This document shows positions 16,588 to 25,105 of a DNA stretch of 64,000 nucleotides, piece after piece. Origin of the DNA: Burkholderia sp. Bp8992 (GTDB lineage: Bacteria; Pseudomonadota; Gammaproteobacteria; Burkholderiales; Burkholderiaceae). How positions within the stretch are numbered: position 1 is the first letter of the stretch; each line of letters starts with the position of its first letter. Where the stretch lies: NCBI RefSeq assembly GCF_003853705.1, contig NZ_QTQI01000009.1:1-64000 (forward strand), in the 5' to 3' direction. The position numbers were made by a program, and so were the translations under genes. The notes under the pieces were generated by a model, which did no database searches, was not told the DNA's origin, and saw nothing but the letters and a program-made list of their open reading frames with translations.

Positions 16588-17937
16588 ATGCATCTGAAAC
16601 GCAGTGTCGTCGCGGCCGTGCTGGCCGTGTCGGCAATGAGCGCGGTTCATGCGCAGACGGTATCGGCCGGCGGTTATTCGCTGACGGTGATCGGAGACCT
16701 GGGCGGGCCGCGCGACATGCAGTACCAGGGCAATGCCGTCAGCGCGGACGGCAAGACGATCATCGGTTCCTGCTGGAGCGCAGCGCAGTCCGGTGGCTCG
16801 ATGGCGTTCTCGTGGTCGGCTGCGACGGGCTGGCAGCGGCTGGCCGCGCCAGCGAACGCCTATGACTCGCAGGCACAGACCGTGTCGGCCGATGGGCAGG
16901 TGATCGGTGGCTCGATCAGCGCGCGCCGGGCGGACGGCAACCTCGATCGATGGGCGGTGCGATGGCCCGGGGACGGTCGCACGCAGAAACTCGTTCCGGA
17001 TACGGCGGGCCGGGGCGCATGGGTCGACGTCGCGAACCTCGCCGGCACGAGGATGACGGGCAGCTTCACGGCGGCAGGTGGCCGGAATGCACGGTTCATG
17101 TGGACCCAGCCGAGCGGTTTCCGCGAGTTGCCGCCGGGCGGCGACTATCTCGTGCACCTGCTCGCGATGACCTCGTCCGGGAATGCCGCAGCCGGGTTCG
17201 CCGGCAATGTCGACGGCGCGTATGGTTCGCGTGCGCTCCTTTGGACAGAACGAATTGGCGAACGACTGTTGCCGACGATCAACGCGGGCGTGGCCAGAAT
17301 GGATCTGGCCCGTGGCGTGACCGAAGACGAACGCACGATCGCCGGCTCGCTCGGCACCCTGGTAGCCACGCCGGATGGACAACAACGGGTCGATTCGGAG
17401 GCCGTGCTGTGGACGAACGGCGGCGACAGCATCCAGCGGCTCGGTTTTCTTGACGGCGACGACAGCAGCTACGCGTTGTCGATCAGCATGGACGGGCAGG
17501 TTGTCGTCGGTGGCTCGAGCAACGGGCAGACCGGTGTCGAGCGCGTCTTCGTGTGGACGCCGCACAGCGGCATGCGCAGCCTCGTTGCGTTGCTCGAAGG
17601 GGCCGGCCTGTCGGTCGGCACGCTGAACCTGGCCAACGTGATCGGCGTGAGCCCCGACGGGCAGACCATCACGGGGCAGGGCTATCGGGAAGACGACCCC
17701 GACGGGAAACCGCAGTTCTGGCAAGTGCACATCGATGCGGCAACACTGCGCGCGTTGCGGCCGGCGAGCCCGGGGGCCGATGCGTTGCGGGTGCGGGCGG
17801 CGCAGCCGAAGGCGATGGCGGTGTCACGCACACTGGCGGCGCAGCCGAAGGCGGCGATGCAGCGAAGCGTCTGCCGCATGCCCGTCACCCCGGCGCGGCT
17901 CGCGTCGTGCCGGCTGCTGTTGCCGGCCGCGCGCTAG
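16588..17937 (+). CDS. Secreted HAF-repeat protein encoded in the fimbrial operon
   Basis: The 449-residue product starts at MHLKRS, behind a strong ribosome site (GGAGGAGAAGGGA). A signal peptide ends near AVHA-QT. The body consists of at least six propeller-like repeats with the core A-V-S-x-DG-x-x-I-x-G: NAVSADGKTIIGS, QTVSADGQVIGGS, RGVTEDERTIAGS, LSISMDGQVVVGG, IGVSPDGQTITGQ and one degenerate copy near residue 200. This is the HAF extracellular-repeat pattern, also found in passenger regions of some autotransporters, but no autotransporter barrel follows. The C-terminal tail is basic and Ala-rich and contains an 18-base direct repeat (17797-17814 and 17836-17853) encoding two AAQPKA copies. 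Its co-orientation with the fimbrial genes 84 bases downstream suggests a surface or secreted role; the function is unknown. Confidence 0.75.
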   Translation: MHLKRSVVAAVLAVSAMSAVHAQTVSAGGYSLTVIGDLGGPRDMQYQGNAVSADGKTIIGSCWSAAQSGGSMAFSWSAATGWQRLAAPANAYDSQAQTVSADGQVIGGSISARRADGNLDRWAVRWPGDGRTQKLVPDTAGRGAWVDVANLAGTRMTGSFTAAGGRNARFMWTQPSGFRELPPGGDYLVHLLAMTSSGNAAAGFAGNVDGAYGSRALLWTERIGERLLPTINAGVARMDLARGVTEDERTIAGSLGTLVATPDGQQRVDSEAVLWTNGGDSIQRLGFLDGDDSSYALSISMDGQVVVGGSSNGQTGVERVFVWTPHSGMRSLVALLEGAGLSVGTLNLANVIGVSPDGQTITGQGYREDDPDGKPQFWQVHIDAATLRALRPASPGADALRVRAAQPKAMAVSRTLAAQPKAAMQRSVCRMPVTPARLASCRLLLPAAR

Positions 17938-17967
17938 CGAGCATGGTCGCATGCAGGTGAAGCGATG

Positions 17968-17999
17968 AAACGAGGCGCCGGGTTGACGGCGCCTCGTTT
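17968..17999 (+). terminator. Strong terminator closing the fimbrial operon
   Basis: A perfect 12-bp stem (AAACGAGGCGCC / GGCGCCTCGTTT) with an 8-base loop, 30 bases after the HAF gene. It is A-flanked on one side and T-flanked on the other, so it could work in both directions. It insulates orbS from the fimbrial operon. Confidence 0.75.
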
Positions 18000-18100
18000 C
18001 GTCGCGAACGCCGGACGAACCCGCGTCCCATCCGCCCGGACAACGATTCCGCCAATTGTTCAGACAAATCCCGACAACTGAAAGGGTCATCCGGTAATCG

Positions 18101-18131
18101 GATTGAGAATGATTTGCGTTTACGTTAAATT
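18101..18131 (+). promoter_or_regulatory. orbS promoter with Fur-like box
   Basis: TTGAGA (18103-18108) and TAAATT (18126-18131) form a sigma-70-type pair with a 17-base spacer. A Fur-like box overlaps it, beginning near base 18105: GAGAATGATTTGC followed by GTTTAC matches 12 of 19 positions of the classical GATAATGATAATCATTATC. orbS of B. cenocepacia is known to be Fur-regulated, so repression under iron-replete conditions is expected here. Confidence 0.65.
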
Positions 18132-18162
18132 GCGCTATCTCGGAATTTGACGGAGCAGATCG

Positions 18163-18831
18163 ATGGCGATGGCGGAAGTGCTCGACCGACCGGCGGCGGC
18201 AGCGGCGAACCCGTTCCTCGGCAGTTGTCCGGACCTACCGCCGCGCGCCGCGCCGCGACCGCGTCGTGCGTCGGAACCCCGCGCGCAGGGCGCGCTGCTC
18301 GACGTGCTGATCTCGCATCGTTCGATGCTCGTCAATGTCGCGCGCGGCTTCGTCGGGTGCGCGAGCCGCGCCGAGGACGTCGTGCACGACGTGTTCGTGA
18401 AGCTCGTCGAATTCCCGAACCAGGATGCGGTGCGCCAGCCGGTCGCCTACGTGACGCGGATGGTGCGCAATGCGTCGATCGACGCATGCCGCCGGCAAAG
18501 CCTCGAAAACGTCTATCACACGGAAGAGGACGACGGCTTCGACGTGCCGTCGCCCGAGCCGACGCCGGAAGCCGCGCTGATGACGCGCGATACGCTGCGG
18601 CGCGTGTGGGCCGCGCTCGACGACCTGCCTGCACGCAGCCGCGCGGCCTTCGAGATGGTGCGGCTGCGCGAGGAGACGCTGCAGACCGCGGCGCGCGCGC
18701 TGAACGTGTCGCAGACGCTCGTGCATTTCATGGTGCGCGATGCGGAGCGTCACTGCGCGGATTGCCTCGACGCATGCCAGCGCGGCGTCGCGTGCCCGGT
18801 GTTCCTGGGCGGCCGCGCACGGCGGCGGTAA
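18163..18831 (+). CDS. orbS: ECF iron-starvation sigma factor OrbS
   Basis: This is the extracytoplasmic-function sigma factor that drives ornibactin genes under iron limitation. The product has 222 residues, with region 2 at about residues 48-115 ([20 protein letters not shown]) and region 4 at about 140-195 ([20 protein letters not shown], then [16 protein letters not shown]). It has an N-terminal extension of about 40 residues and a C-terminal tail with Cys198, Cys201, Cys205 and Cys211 (C-x2-C-x3-C-x5-C), absent from PvdS-type sigma factors as I know them. The ATG is preceded by GGAGCAG. There is no anti-sigma gene beside it and OrbA lacks a signalling domain, so regulation is likely by Fur at the promoter and perhaps by metal at the Cys tail. 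The next gene has an OrbS-type promoter whose -35 overlaps this stop codon. Confidence 0.93.
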   Translation: MAMAEVLDRPAAAAANPFLGSCPDLPPRAAPRPRRASEPRAQGALLDVLISHRSMLVNVARGFVGCASRAEDVVHDVFVKLVEFPNQDAVRQPVAYVTRMVRNASIDACRRQSLENVYHTEEDDGFDVPSPEPTPEAALMTRDTLRRVWAALDDLPARSRAAFEMVRLREETLQTAARALNVSQTLVHFMVRDAERHCADCLDACQRGVACPVFLGGRARRR

Positions 18832-18853
18832 AAAAACGCGCCGGCCAATCGTC
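18829..18853 (+). promoter_or_regulatory. OrbS-dependent promoter of orbH operon
   Basis: TAAAA (18829-18833), 16 bases, then CGTC (18850-18853), followed by TAT. The pattern equals the PvdS-class iron-starvation promoter (TAAAT-N16-CGT). The same layout and spacing recur before orbE and orbI. Confidence 0.8.
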
Positions 18854-18916
18854 TATCTGACAGGAGCGGCCGAAACCGCCGCTTCGCTTCCTTCAACCGC
18901 CCAGCGATTTCCGATC

Positions 18917-19159
18917 ATGACGCAAGCCCCGACGCCTTCCGCCGACACCGACGATCTCGTCTACACGGTCGTCATCAACGACGAAGAACAGTACTCGATC
19001 TGGCCGACGTTCCGGCCCGTACCGGCCGGCTGGCGCGAGGTCGGCGTGAGCGGCCCGAAAGCAGACTGTCTCGCGCACATCGAGGCAGTCTGGACCGACA
19101 TGCGCCCCGCGAGCCTGCGCCGCGCGATGGACGGCGAGCGCGCGTCGCGCGCATCGTGA
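18917..19159 (+). CDS. orbH: MbtH-like protein OrbH
   Basis: This small NRPS activator binds adenylation domains and often is needed for their folding or activity. The product has 80 residues. The family signature N-x-E-x-Q-x-S-x-W-P then P-x-GW is present ([21 protein letters not shown]), followed by the C-terminal W-T-D-x-RP-x-SL segment. The upstream in-frame extension overlaps orbS and is not needed. It is the first gene of the OrbS-driven operon and should serve OrbI and OrbJ. Confidence 0.93.
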   Translation: MTQAPTPSADTDDLVYTVVINDEEQYSIWPTFRPVPAGWREVGVSGPKADCLAHIEAVWTDMRPASLRRAMDGERASRAS

Positions 19160-19204
19160 CCTGCTGCGCCGCGTTTCCGGCGCGCCACCTGAAGAGGACG
19201 TTGC

Positions 19205-20212
19205 ATGACCCTGCTTTCGTTGCCGACGCTCGACGACCTGCATATCGAGCCGGGGCTGCCCACCGTCGTGTCGCCGCGCGGCAGCGACGGAATGTCGATC
19301 GACGACGTCGCGCCGCTGGCGCGCGAGATCGCGGCCGACACGCTCGAACGGGCGGGCGGCGTGCTGTTCACGGGCTTCCACGTGCCGTCGATCGATGCGT
19401 TCCAGCAGTTCGCGGCATCGTTCGGCGATCCGCTGATCGGCTATGAATATGCGTCGACGCCGCGCAGCCAGGTCGAAGGCGCCGTCTACACGTCGACCGA
19501 ATACCCGCCGCATCGTGCGATTCCGCTGCACAACGAGCAGTCGTACACGCGCGAATGGCCGCTGCGGATCTGGTTCCACTGCGCGCTCGCCGCGCCGAAG
19601 GGCGGCGCGACGCCGATCGCGGACAGCCGCGCGGTGTATCGCGCGCTCGATCCGGCGCTGGTCGCGCGCTTCGAGAAGCGCGAACTGCTGTACGTGCGCA
19701 ATTTCGGGCAGGGTCTCGACCTGCCGTGGCAGCAGTCGTTCGGCACCGACGAGCCGGCCGAGGTCGAACGGATGTGCGCGGCGCGCGGCATCGAATGCAC
19801 GTGGCGCACCGGCGACGACGGCGAGCTGCTGCTGCGCACGCGCGAACGCTGCCAGGCCGTCGCACGCCATCCGCGCACGGGCGACCGCGTGTGGTTCAAC
19901 CAGGCGAACCTGTTCCACCTGTCGGCGCTCGACGACGACATGCAGGAAGCGCTCGTCGATGCGGTCGGGCTCGAGAACGTGCCGCGCAACGTGTACTACG
20001 GCGACGGCGAACCGCTCGAGGCCGACGCGCTCGCGCAGATCCGCGGCGTGCTCGACCAGCAGCGCATCGTGTTCCCGTGGCGCACGGGCGACGTGCTGAT
20101 GCTCGACAACATGCTGACCGCGCATGCGCGCGACCCGTTCGAGGGGCCGCGCAAGGTGGTCGTCGCGATGGCGCAGAGTCATACGGTCCCGCGCGACCGA
20201 ACGGAGGATTGA
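19205..20212 (+). CDS. orbG: TauD/SyrP-type Fe(II)/2-oxoglutarate dioxygenase OrbG (aspartate beta-hydroxylase)
   Basis: This enzyme is predicted to hydroxylate the beta carbon of the aspartyl residue of ornibactin, probably while tethered on the NRPS. The 335-residue product is of the TauD/clavaminate-synthase fold. The iron ligands appear as the H-x-E pair His109-x-Glu111 (IPLHNEQSY) and distal His307 (MLTAHARDPF), with the 2-oxoglutarate-binding Arg in FEGPRKV. The ribosome site is GAAGAGGA. Ornibactin contains D-threo-beta-hydroxyaspartate, which matches this activity. Its stop overlaps the orbC start by one base. Confidence 0.88.
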   Translation: MTLLSLPTLDDLHIEPGLPTVVSPRGSDGMSIDDVAPLAREIAADTLERAGGVLFTGFHVPSIDAFQQFAASFGDPLIGYEYASTPRSQVEGAVYTSTEYPPHRAIPLHNEQSYTREWPLRIWFHCALAAPKGGATPIADSRAVYRALDPALVARFEKRELLYVRNFGQGLDLPWQQSFGTDEPAEVERMCAARGIECTWRTGDDGELLLRTRERCQAVARHPRTGDRVWFNQANLFHLSALDDDMQEALVDAVGLENVPRNVYYGDGEPLEADALAQIRGVLDQQRIVFPWRTGDVLMLDNMLTAHARDPFEGPRKVVVAMAQSHTVPRDRTED

Positions 20213-21060
20213 TGACGCGTAGTACCGCCGCGCTTGCCGCGCGCGGGCTGTCGGTAGGATATCGCGACCATGTCGTGATCGACGGGCTGGACCTGTCGAT
20301 CGCGGCCGGCCGCGTCACCGCGCTGTGCGGACCGAACGGCTGCGGCAAGAGCACGCTGCTGCGCACGCTCGCGGGCCTGCAGCCCGCGCGTGCCGGCCAT
20401 GTCGAAGTGAACGGCCGGCCGCTCGCGTCGTTTCGCCGTCGCGCGCTCGCGCGCGAGCTGACGATGCTCGCGCAGTTCAACCAGATTCCGTCGGGCCTCA
20501 CGGTGCGCGAACTCGTCGCCTACGGGCGCTATGCGTACGGCGGCTTCCTGCGCGGCCTGTCGCGGGCCGACCATGCGGCGATCGACGAGGCGCTCGACAC
20601 GAGCGGCCTCGCCGGCGACGCGGAGCGCGACGTCGGCGCACTGTCGGGTGGGGAACGCCAGCGCGCGTGGATCGCGATGGCGCTCGCGCAGCAGGCGCCG
20701 ATCGTGTTGCTCGACGAACCGACGACCTATCTCGACATCCATCACCAGCTCGACATCCTCGACGCACTGCGCACGCTGAACCGGTCGCGCGGGCTGACGA
20801 TCGTGTGGGTGCTGCACGACCTGAACCAGGCTGCCGCGTACAGCGACGAAATCGTGCTGATGCGCGCAGGCCGTCTCGTCGCGCAGGGCACGCCCGACGC
20901 GATGCTCGATCCCGCGCGGCTTCGCGCGGCGTTCGGCGTCGAGATGCTGAAGCTCGCGCATCCGCAGACGGGCGCGCCGATGTGCGTGCCGGCCTACGGA
21001 CCGACCGCCGACGGCGCGCCGCAGGCGGCCGCCGTCTTCGACCGGGATCTCGCCGTATGA
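20212..21060 (+). CDS. orbC: Ferric-ornibactin ABC importer ATPase OrbC
   Basis: This is the cytoplasmic ATPase of a FecE/FhuC-type iron-siderophore importer. The product has 282 residues. Walker A is GPNGCGKSTLL near residue 38, the Q-loop is in MLAQFNQ, the signature is LSGGERQRAWIAMALAQ and Walker B is IVLLDEPTTYLD, followed by the H-loop (VLHDLNQA). The start was set at the ATG that overlaps the orbG stop; the longer frame reads through orbG in another register. It works with OrbD and OrbB. Confidence 0.93.
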   Translation: MTRSTAALAARGLSVGYRDHVVIDGLDLSIAAGRVTALCGPNGCGKSTLLRTLAGLQPARAGHVEVNGRPLASFRRRALARELTMLAQFNQIPSGLTVRELVAYGRYAYGGFLRGLSRADHAAIDEALDTSGLAGDAERDVGALSGGERQRAWIAMALAQQAPIVLLDEPTTYLDIHHQLDILDALRTLNRSRGLTIVWVLHDLNQAAAYSDEIVLMRAGRLVAQGTPDAMLDPARLRAAFGVEMLKLAHPQTGAPMCVPAYGPTADGAPQAAAVFDRDLAV

Positions 21061-23147
21061 CGACGCTCGCGATGCGCAAGCGCCTCGCGGCGACGGGGAA
21101 GGGCACGGCCACGGGGCGGGCCGGCTCGATCGCGTCCGGCCTCGTCGCGCTGATCGCGCTACTCGCGGCGCTGCGCGTCGCGCCCGACCTGCGCGTGTGG
21201 TGGGACGCGACGCCCGGCAGCGATGCCGCGTCGCTCGCGCACGTGTTCCTGTTCGACCTCAACCTGCCGCGCGTCGCGGCCGCGCTCGTCGCGGGCGGCT
21301 GCCTCGGCATCGCGGGCGCGCTGTTCCAGTCGCTCACGCGCAATCCGCTCGCATCGCCCGACCTGCTCGGCGTGACGGGCGGCGCGCAGCTCGGCCTGCT
21401 CGCGGCGATGCTCGTGCCGGCGCTGGCCGGCGTCGCGTCGGTGCCGCTGCTGTTCGTGTGCGGGCTCGCTGCCGCCGCGTGCGCGATCGTCGCGGCCGGC
21501 GGCTGGCGCGCGACGCCGTTGCGGCTCGTGCTCGCGGGCAGCGTGTGCATGCTGCTGTTCGCCGCGCTGTCGACGCTCGTGCTCGCGTTCTTCGAGCAGA
21601 ACATCGCAGGGGCCGCGCTGTGGACCAACGGCAGCCTGTACCAGCCGGGCGCCACGGGCCTCGCGCTCGCCGCGCGCTGGCTCGTCGTGCCGCTGGCTGC
21701 ATTGCCGTTCGTGATCCGGCCGCTGAATCCGCTCACGCTCGGCGACGACGCGGCGGCTGCGGCCGGCGTGCGCGTCGATGCGACGCGGCTCGCCGCGACG
21801 ATCGTCGCGGTCGCGTTCACCAGTGTCGCCGTCAGTATCGCGGGCCCGCTGTCGTATGTCGGCCTCGTCGCGCCGAACCTGCTGCGCCAGGTACGCGGCG
21901 CGCGTGCGGCGCGGCTCGGCGTGCTGGTGCCGCTGTCGGCGCTCACCGGCGGCGCGCTCGTGCTCGTCACCGACAGCGCCGTGCTCGCGTCGGGCTTCGA
22001 CGCGACACTGTCGACCGGCGTCGCGATTGCGCTGGTCGGTACGCCGCTGATGCTCGCGATGATTCGGCGCGGTGCTGCCTGGTCGGGCGTGCTGCATGCG
22101 GATGCCGAACGCGCGGCGGGCGGCGGCTCGACGCGGCTCGTCGGCTGGCTCGAACGGCTCGGCTGGCCGCTGCGCACGGCGCTGTTCGTCGTGGCCGGCC
22201 TGCTGGTCGTGCTGGCCGGCGTATCGGCCGGCCCCGAATGGTTGTCGCCCGCGCGCTGGTTGGCTGCGCTGTCGGGCCAGGATGCACTCGCGCGGATGCT
22301 GATCGACCTGCGCATGCCGCGCCTGCTGTGCGCGCTGCTCGCGGGTGCGCTGCTCGCCGTCAGCGGCGTCGCGATGCAGAGCGTCGTGCGCAATCCGCTC
22401 GCGGGCCCCGAAGTGCTCGGCGTCACGCAGGGCGCGGGGCTCGTCACGCTGTTCGCGCTGTCGACGTGGCCGCTGATGGGCCACGTGACGCTTGCCGCCG
22501 CGGCGTTGATCGGCGGCGGGCTGTCGCTGGCGATCACGCTCGCGCTGAATCACCGGCATCGCTATGCGCCGCTCGCGGTCGCGCTGACGGGTATCGTCAT
22601 CGGCGCGTTGTGGACCACGCTCGCGCAATGGCTGATCACGCAGGAAAGCGTGCAGCCCGCGCGCTTCGTCGTGTGGCTCGTCGGCGGCACATATGGCCGC
22701 AGCTGGGGCGAGGTGTCAATGCTGTTGCCGTGGTGCGTGCTCGCGGTGCCCGTGTTCGCATGGCTCGCGAAGCCGCTCGACATGCTCGCGCTCGGCGACG
22801 ACCAGGCGGCGGCGCTCGGCCTGCCGGTGGCTGCGCTGCGGCCGCTCGCGCTGACGATCGCGACGCTCGCCGCGTGCGCGGCCGTCGCGGCGGTCGGGCC
22901 GGTCGGCTTCATCGGGCTGATGGCGCCGCACGTCGCGACGATGCTCGGCGCGCGCCGGCATCGCACGCGGCTCTGGCTCGCGGCGGCATGCGGCGCGTTG
23001 ATCCTCGGTGTCGCGGATCTCGCCGCGCGCACCGTCGTGGCACCGCGCGAGGTGCCGGCCGGCGTGCTGACCGCGCTGATCGGCGCGCCGTACCTGCTCG
23101 GGCTGCTGATCCTCGAGGGGCGCCGCGCCCGGCGCGCAGGGCGATGA
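21057..23147 (+). CDS. orbD: Fused FecCD-type siderophore permease OrbD
   Basis: This is the inner-membrane permease of the ferric-ornibactin importer. The 696-residue product is a tandem duplication of the FecCD/BtuC fold, like FhuB, so a single protein forms the whole channel. The repeated signature is seen in both halves: [32 protein letters not shown] (about residues 70-100) and [32 protein letters not shown] (about 420-450). Each half also has a [12 protein letters not shown] / [12 protein letters not shown] coupling segment. The start overlaps the orbC stop by four bases. Confidence 0.93.
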   Translation: MTTLAMRKRLAATGKGTATGRAGSIASGLVALIALLAALRVAPDLRVWWDATPGSDAASLAHVFLFDLNLPRVAAALVAGGCLGIAGALFQSLTRNPLASPDLLGVTGGAQLGLLAAMLVPALAGVASVPLLFVCGLAAAACAIVAAGGWRATPLRLVLAGSVCMLLFAALSTLVLAFFEQNIAGAALWTNGSLYQPGATGLALAARWLVVPLAALPFVIRPLNPLTLGDDAAAAAGVRVDATRLAATIVAVAFTSVAVSIAGPLSYVGLVAPNLLRQVRGARAARLGVLVPLSALTGGALVLVTDSAVLASGFDATLSTGVAIALVGTPLMLAMIRRGAAWSGVLHADAERAAGGGSTRLVGWLERLGWPLRTALFVVAGLLVVLAGVSAGPEWLSPARWLAALSGQDALARMLIDLRMPRLLCALLAGALLAVSGVAMQSVVRNPLAGPEVLGVTQGAGLVTLFALSTWPLMGHVTLAAAALIGGGLSLAITLALNHRHRYAPLAVALTGIVIGALWTTLAQWLITQESVQPARFVVWLVGGTYGRSWGEVSMLLPWCVLAVPVFAWLAKPLDMLALGDDQAAALGLPVAALRPLALTIATLAACAAVAAVGPVGFIGLMAPHVATMLGARRHRTRLWLAAACGALILGVADLAARTVVAPREVPAGVLTALIGAPYLLGLLILEGRRARRAGR

Positions 23148-23950
23148 TTCCGGTGCTCGACGATACGCGCGCCACGCGATTCTCGGCGTTCGCGCCGGAA
23201 CCATTCGCCGAGCATCTCGACGTCGTCTGGCTCGGCATGCCCGACGACGCACACGTGCACACGCCGGGCCGCATCGTCGTGCCCGTCAGCGCGTTGCCGG
23301 GGCACCGCGACGCCGTGCTCGCCGCGATGATCGACCATTACGGCGGCGATCCCGCGCAGCATGCGCGTGCGCTGATGTCGCAATGGAGCAAATACTATTT
23401 CGGCCGTGCGGCGCCGGCCGGTGTCGTCGCCGCGCTGACGCTCGGCCGGCCGCTCGACATGCACCCGGAGCGCACCTTCGTCGCACTCGACGACGGGATG
23501 CCCGCCGCGCTGTATTTCGCAAGCGATGCGCTCGGCGCGCCGTGCGACGATTCCGCGCCGCGCTATGCAGGGCTCATCGCGCATCTCGGCGCGGTGATCG
23601 ACCTGCTCGCGGCGATGGGCCGCGTCACGCCGCGCGTGCTGTGGAGCAACGCGGGCAACCTGCTCGACTATCTGGTCGGCACGTATCGTTCGCTGCCGTG
23701 CGCGGCCGATCCCGTCCGCGATGCGGACTGGCTGTTCGGTTCGGCCTGCGTGCACGGCGAATCGAATCCGCTGCGAATGCCCGTGCGCGACGCCGTGCCG
23801 CGCTCGGCGCTGCTGCCGACGCCGTTTCGCGCGCGCCGCGTGTGCTGCCTGCGCTACGAAATTCCTGGAGAAACGCAACTGTGTGGAAGCTGCCCCCTGC
23901 TACTGACGATGGACGACGCGGCGCTGGCCGAGCAGGACGCGATCCGGTGA
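23144..23950 (+). CDS. orbF: FhuF-like siderophore-iron reductase OrbF
   Basis: This is a cytoplasmic ferric-siderophore reductase that releases iron as Fe(II). The product has 268 residues. The C-terminal [2Fe-2S] site reads CC-x11-C-x2-C ([17 protein letters not shown]); E. coli FhuF has x10, so the spacing is one longer. The start ATG overlaps the orbD stop and the end overlaps the orbB GTG, placing the gene inside a tightly coupled import operon. No membrane segment is visible, which fits a soluble or peripheral protein. Confidence 0.88.
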   Translation: MIPVLDDTRATRFSAFAPEPFAEHLDVVWLGMPDDAHVHTPGRIVVPVSALPGHRDAVLAAMIDHYGGDPAQHARALMSQWSKYYFGRAAPAGVVAALTLGRPLDMHPERTFVALDDGMPAALYFASDALGAPCDDSAPRYAGLIAHLGAVIDLLAAMGRVTPRVLWSNAGNLLDYLVGTYRSLPCAADPVRDADWLFGSACVHGESNPLRMPVRDAVPRSALLPTPFRARRVCCLRYEIPGETQLCGSCPLLLTMDDAALAEQDAIR

Positions 23951-24981
23951 CGCACGCCGGCCGCCGGCATGCGCTCGGCGCACTCGCGGCGGCACTCGGC
24001 GCCGCGTGCTGCGGCGCGTTTCCCGCATCGGTTTCAGCAGCGGTTGCCGTTGCCGACGACGCGCGCGGCGCGCAGGGCGCCGTGTCGCTGGCCGGCAACC
24101 CCGTCGTGTCGCAGGCGAGCGCGAGGATGCCCGTGCGGCCGCAGCGCGTGGTCGCACTCGACTTCATGTTCGCGGAAAGCGTGGTCGCGCTCGATATCGT
24201 GCCGGTCGGGATGGCCGATACGGCGTTCTACCCGGGCTGGCTCGGCTACCGGAGCGAGCGGCTCGCGCACGTGACCGACGTCGGCTCGCGGCAGGAACCG
24301 GGGCTCGAGGCGATCGCGGCGGTCAAGCCCGATCTCGTCATCGGCGTCGGCTTCCGCCATGCGCCGATCTTCGACGCGCTCGACCGGATCGCGCCGACGA
24401 TCCTGTTCCAGTTCAGCCCGAACGTGTCCGACGGCGGGGTACCCGTCACGCAGCTCGACTGGATGCGGCAGATCTTCCGGACGATCGGTGCGGTGACGGG
24501 GCGCGATGCGCGCGCGCAGGCGGTCGACGCGCAACTCGACGCCGGCATCGCGCGCAATGCGGCGCGGCTCGCGGCCGCGGGCCGCAAGGGCGAGCGCATC
24601 GCGCTGCTGCAGGATCTCGGCTTGCCCGATCGTTACTGGGCCTATACGGGCAACAGCACGTCGGCCGGTCTCGCGCGTGCGCTCGGGCTCGATCCGTGGC
24701 CGAAGAAGCCGACGCGGGAAGGCACGCTGTACGTGACGTCGGCCGATCTGCTCCGGCAGCGCGACCTCGCCGTGATGTTCGTGACCGCATCGGGGCTGGA
24801 CGTGCCGCTGTCCGCGAAACTCGACTCGCCGGTGTGGCGTTTCGTGCCCGCGATGAAGGAACACCGGATCGCACTGATCGAACGCAATATCTGGGGGTTC
24901 GGCGGGCCGATGTCGGCGCTGAAGCTGGCCGACGTGATGACCGACACGATGCTGACGCTGCCGGCGGTGCGCAAGACGTGA
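23947..24981 (+). CDS. orbB: Periplasmic ferric-ornibactin-binding protein OrbB
   Basis: This is a substrate-binding protein of the FhuD/FepB class delivering the ferric siderophore to OrbD. The product has 344 residues from a GTG that overlaps the orbF stop. The N-terminus has a twin-arginine-like start ([14 protein letters not shown]) and a hydrophobic stretch ending around ASVSA, so export by the Tat route is possible. The body shows the two-lobed fold markers [25 protein letters not shown] and [15 protein letters not shown]. It is the last gene of the orbH operon, followed by a strong terminator. Confidence 0.9.
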   Translation: MTHAGRRHALGALAAALGAACCGAFPASVSAAVAVADDARGAQGAVSLAGNPVVSQASARMPVRPQRVVALDFMFAESVVALDIVPVGMADTAFYPGWLGYRSERLAHVTDVGSRQEPGLEAIAAVKPDLVIGVGFRHAPIFDALDRIAPTILFQFSPNVSDGGVPVTQLDWMRQIFRTIGAVTGRDARAQAVDAQLDAGIARNAARLAAAGRKGERIALLQDLGLPDRYWAYTGNSTSAGLARALGLDPWPKKPTREGTLYVTSADLLRQRDLAVMFVTASGLDVPLSAKLDSPVWRFVPAMKEHRIALIERNIWGFGGPMSALKLADVMTDTMLTLPAVRKT

Positions 24982-25052
24982 TGGGCAGGGTATCGCGATC
25001 GGCGTGACCGGCGCGTCGCGCATCGGTAATTATTCGCTTCCGAAATGCAAAT

Positions 25053-25091
25053 CGCCGACGCACTGCCATGGCAGCGCGTCGGCGTTTTTTT
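25053..25091. terminator. Bidirectional terminator between orbB and orbE
   Basis: A 9-bp perfect stem (CGCCGACGC / GCGTCGGCG) is followed by seven T on the plus strand. It sits between the convergent orbB and orbE ends and best serves the orbH operon; readthrough of orbE may also stop here. Confidence 0.85.
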
Positions 25092-25105
25092 ATCGACTAT
25101 TTCTC

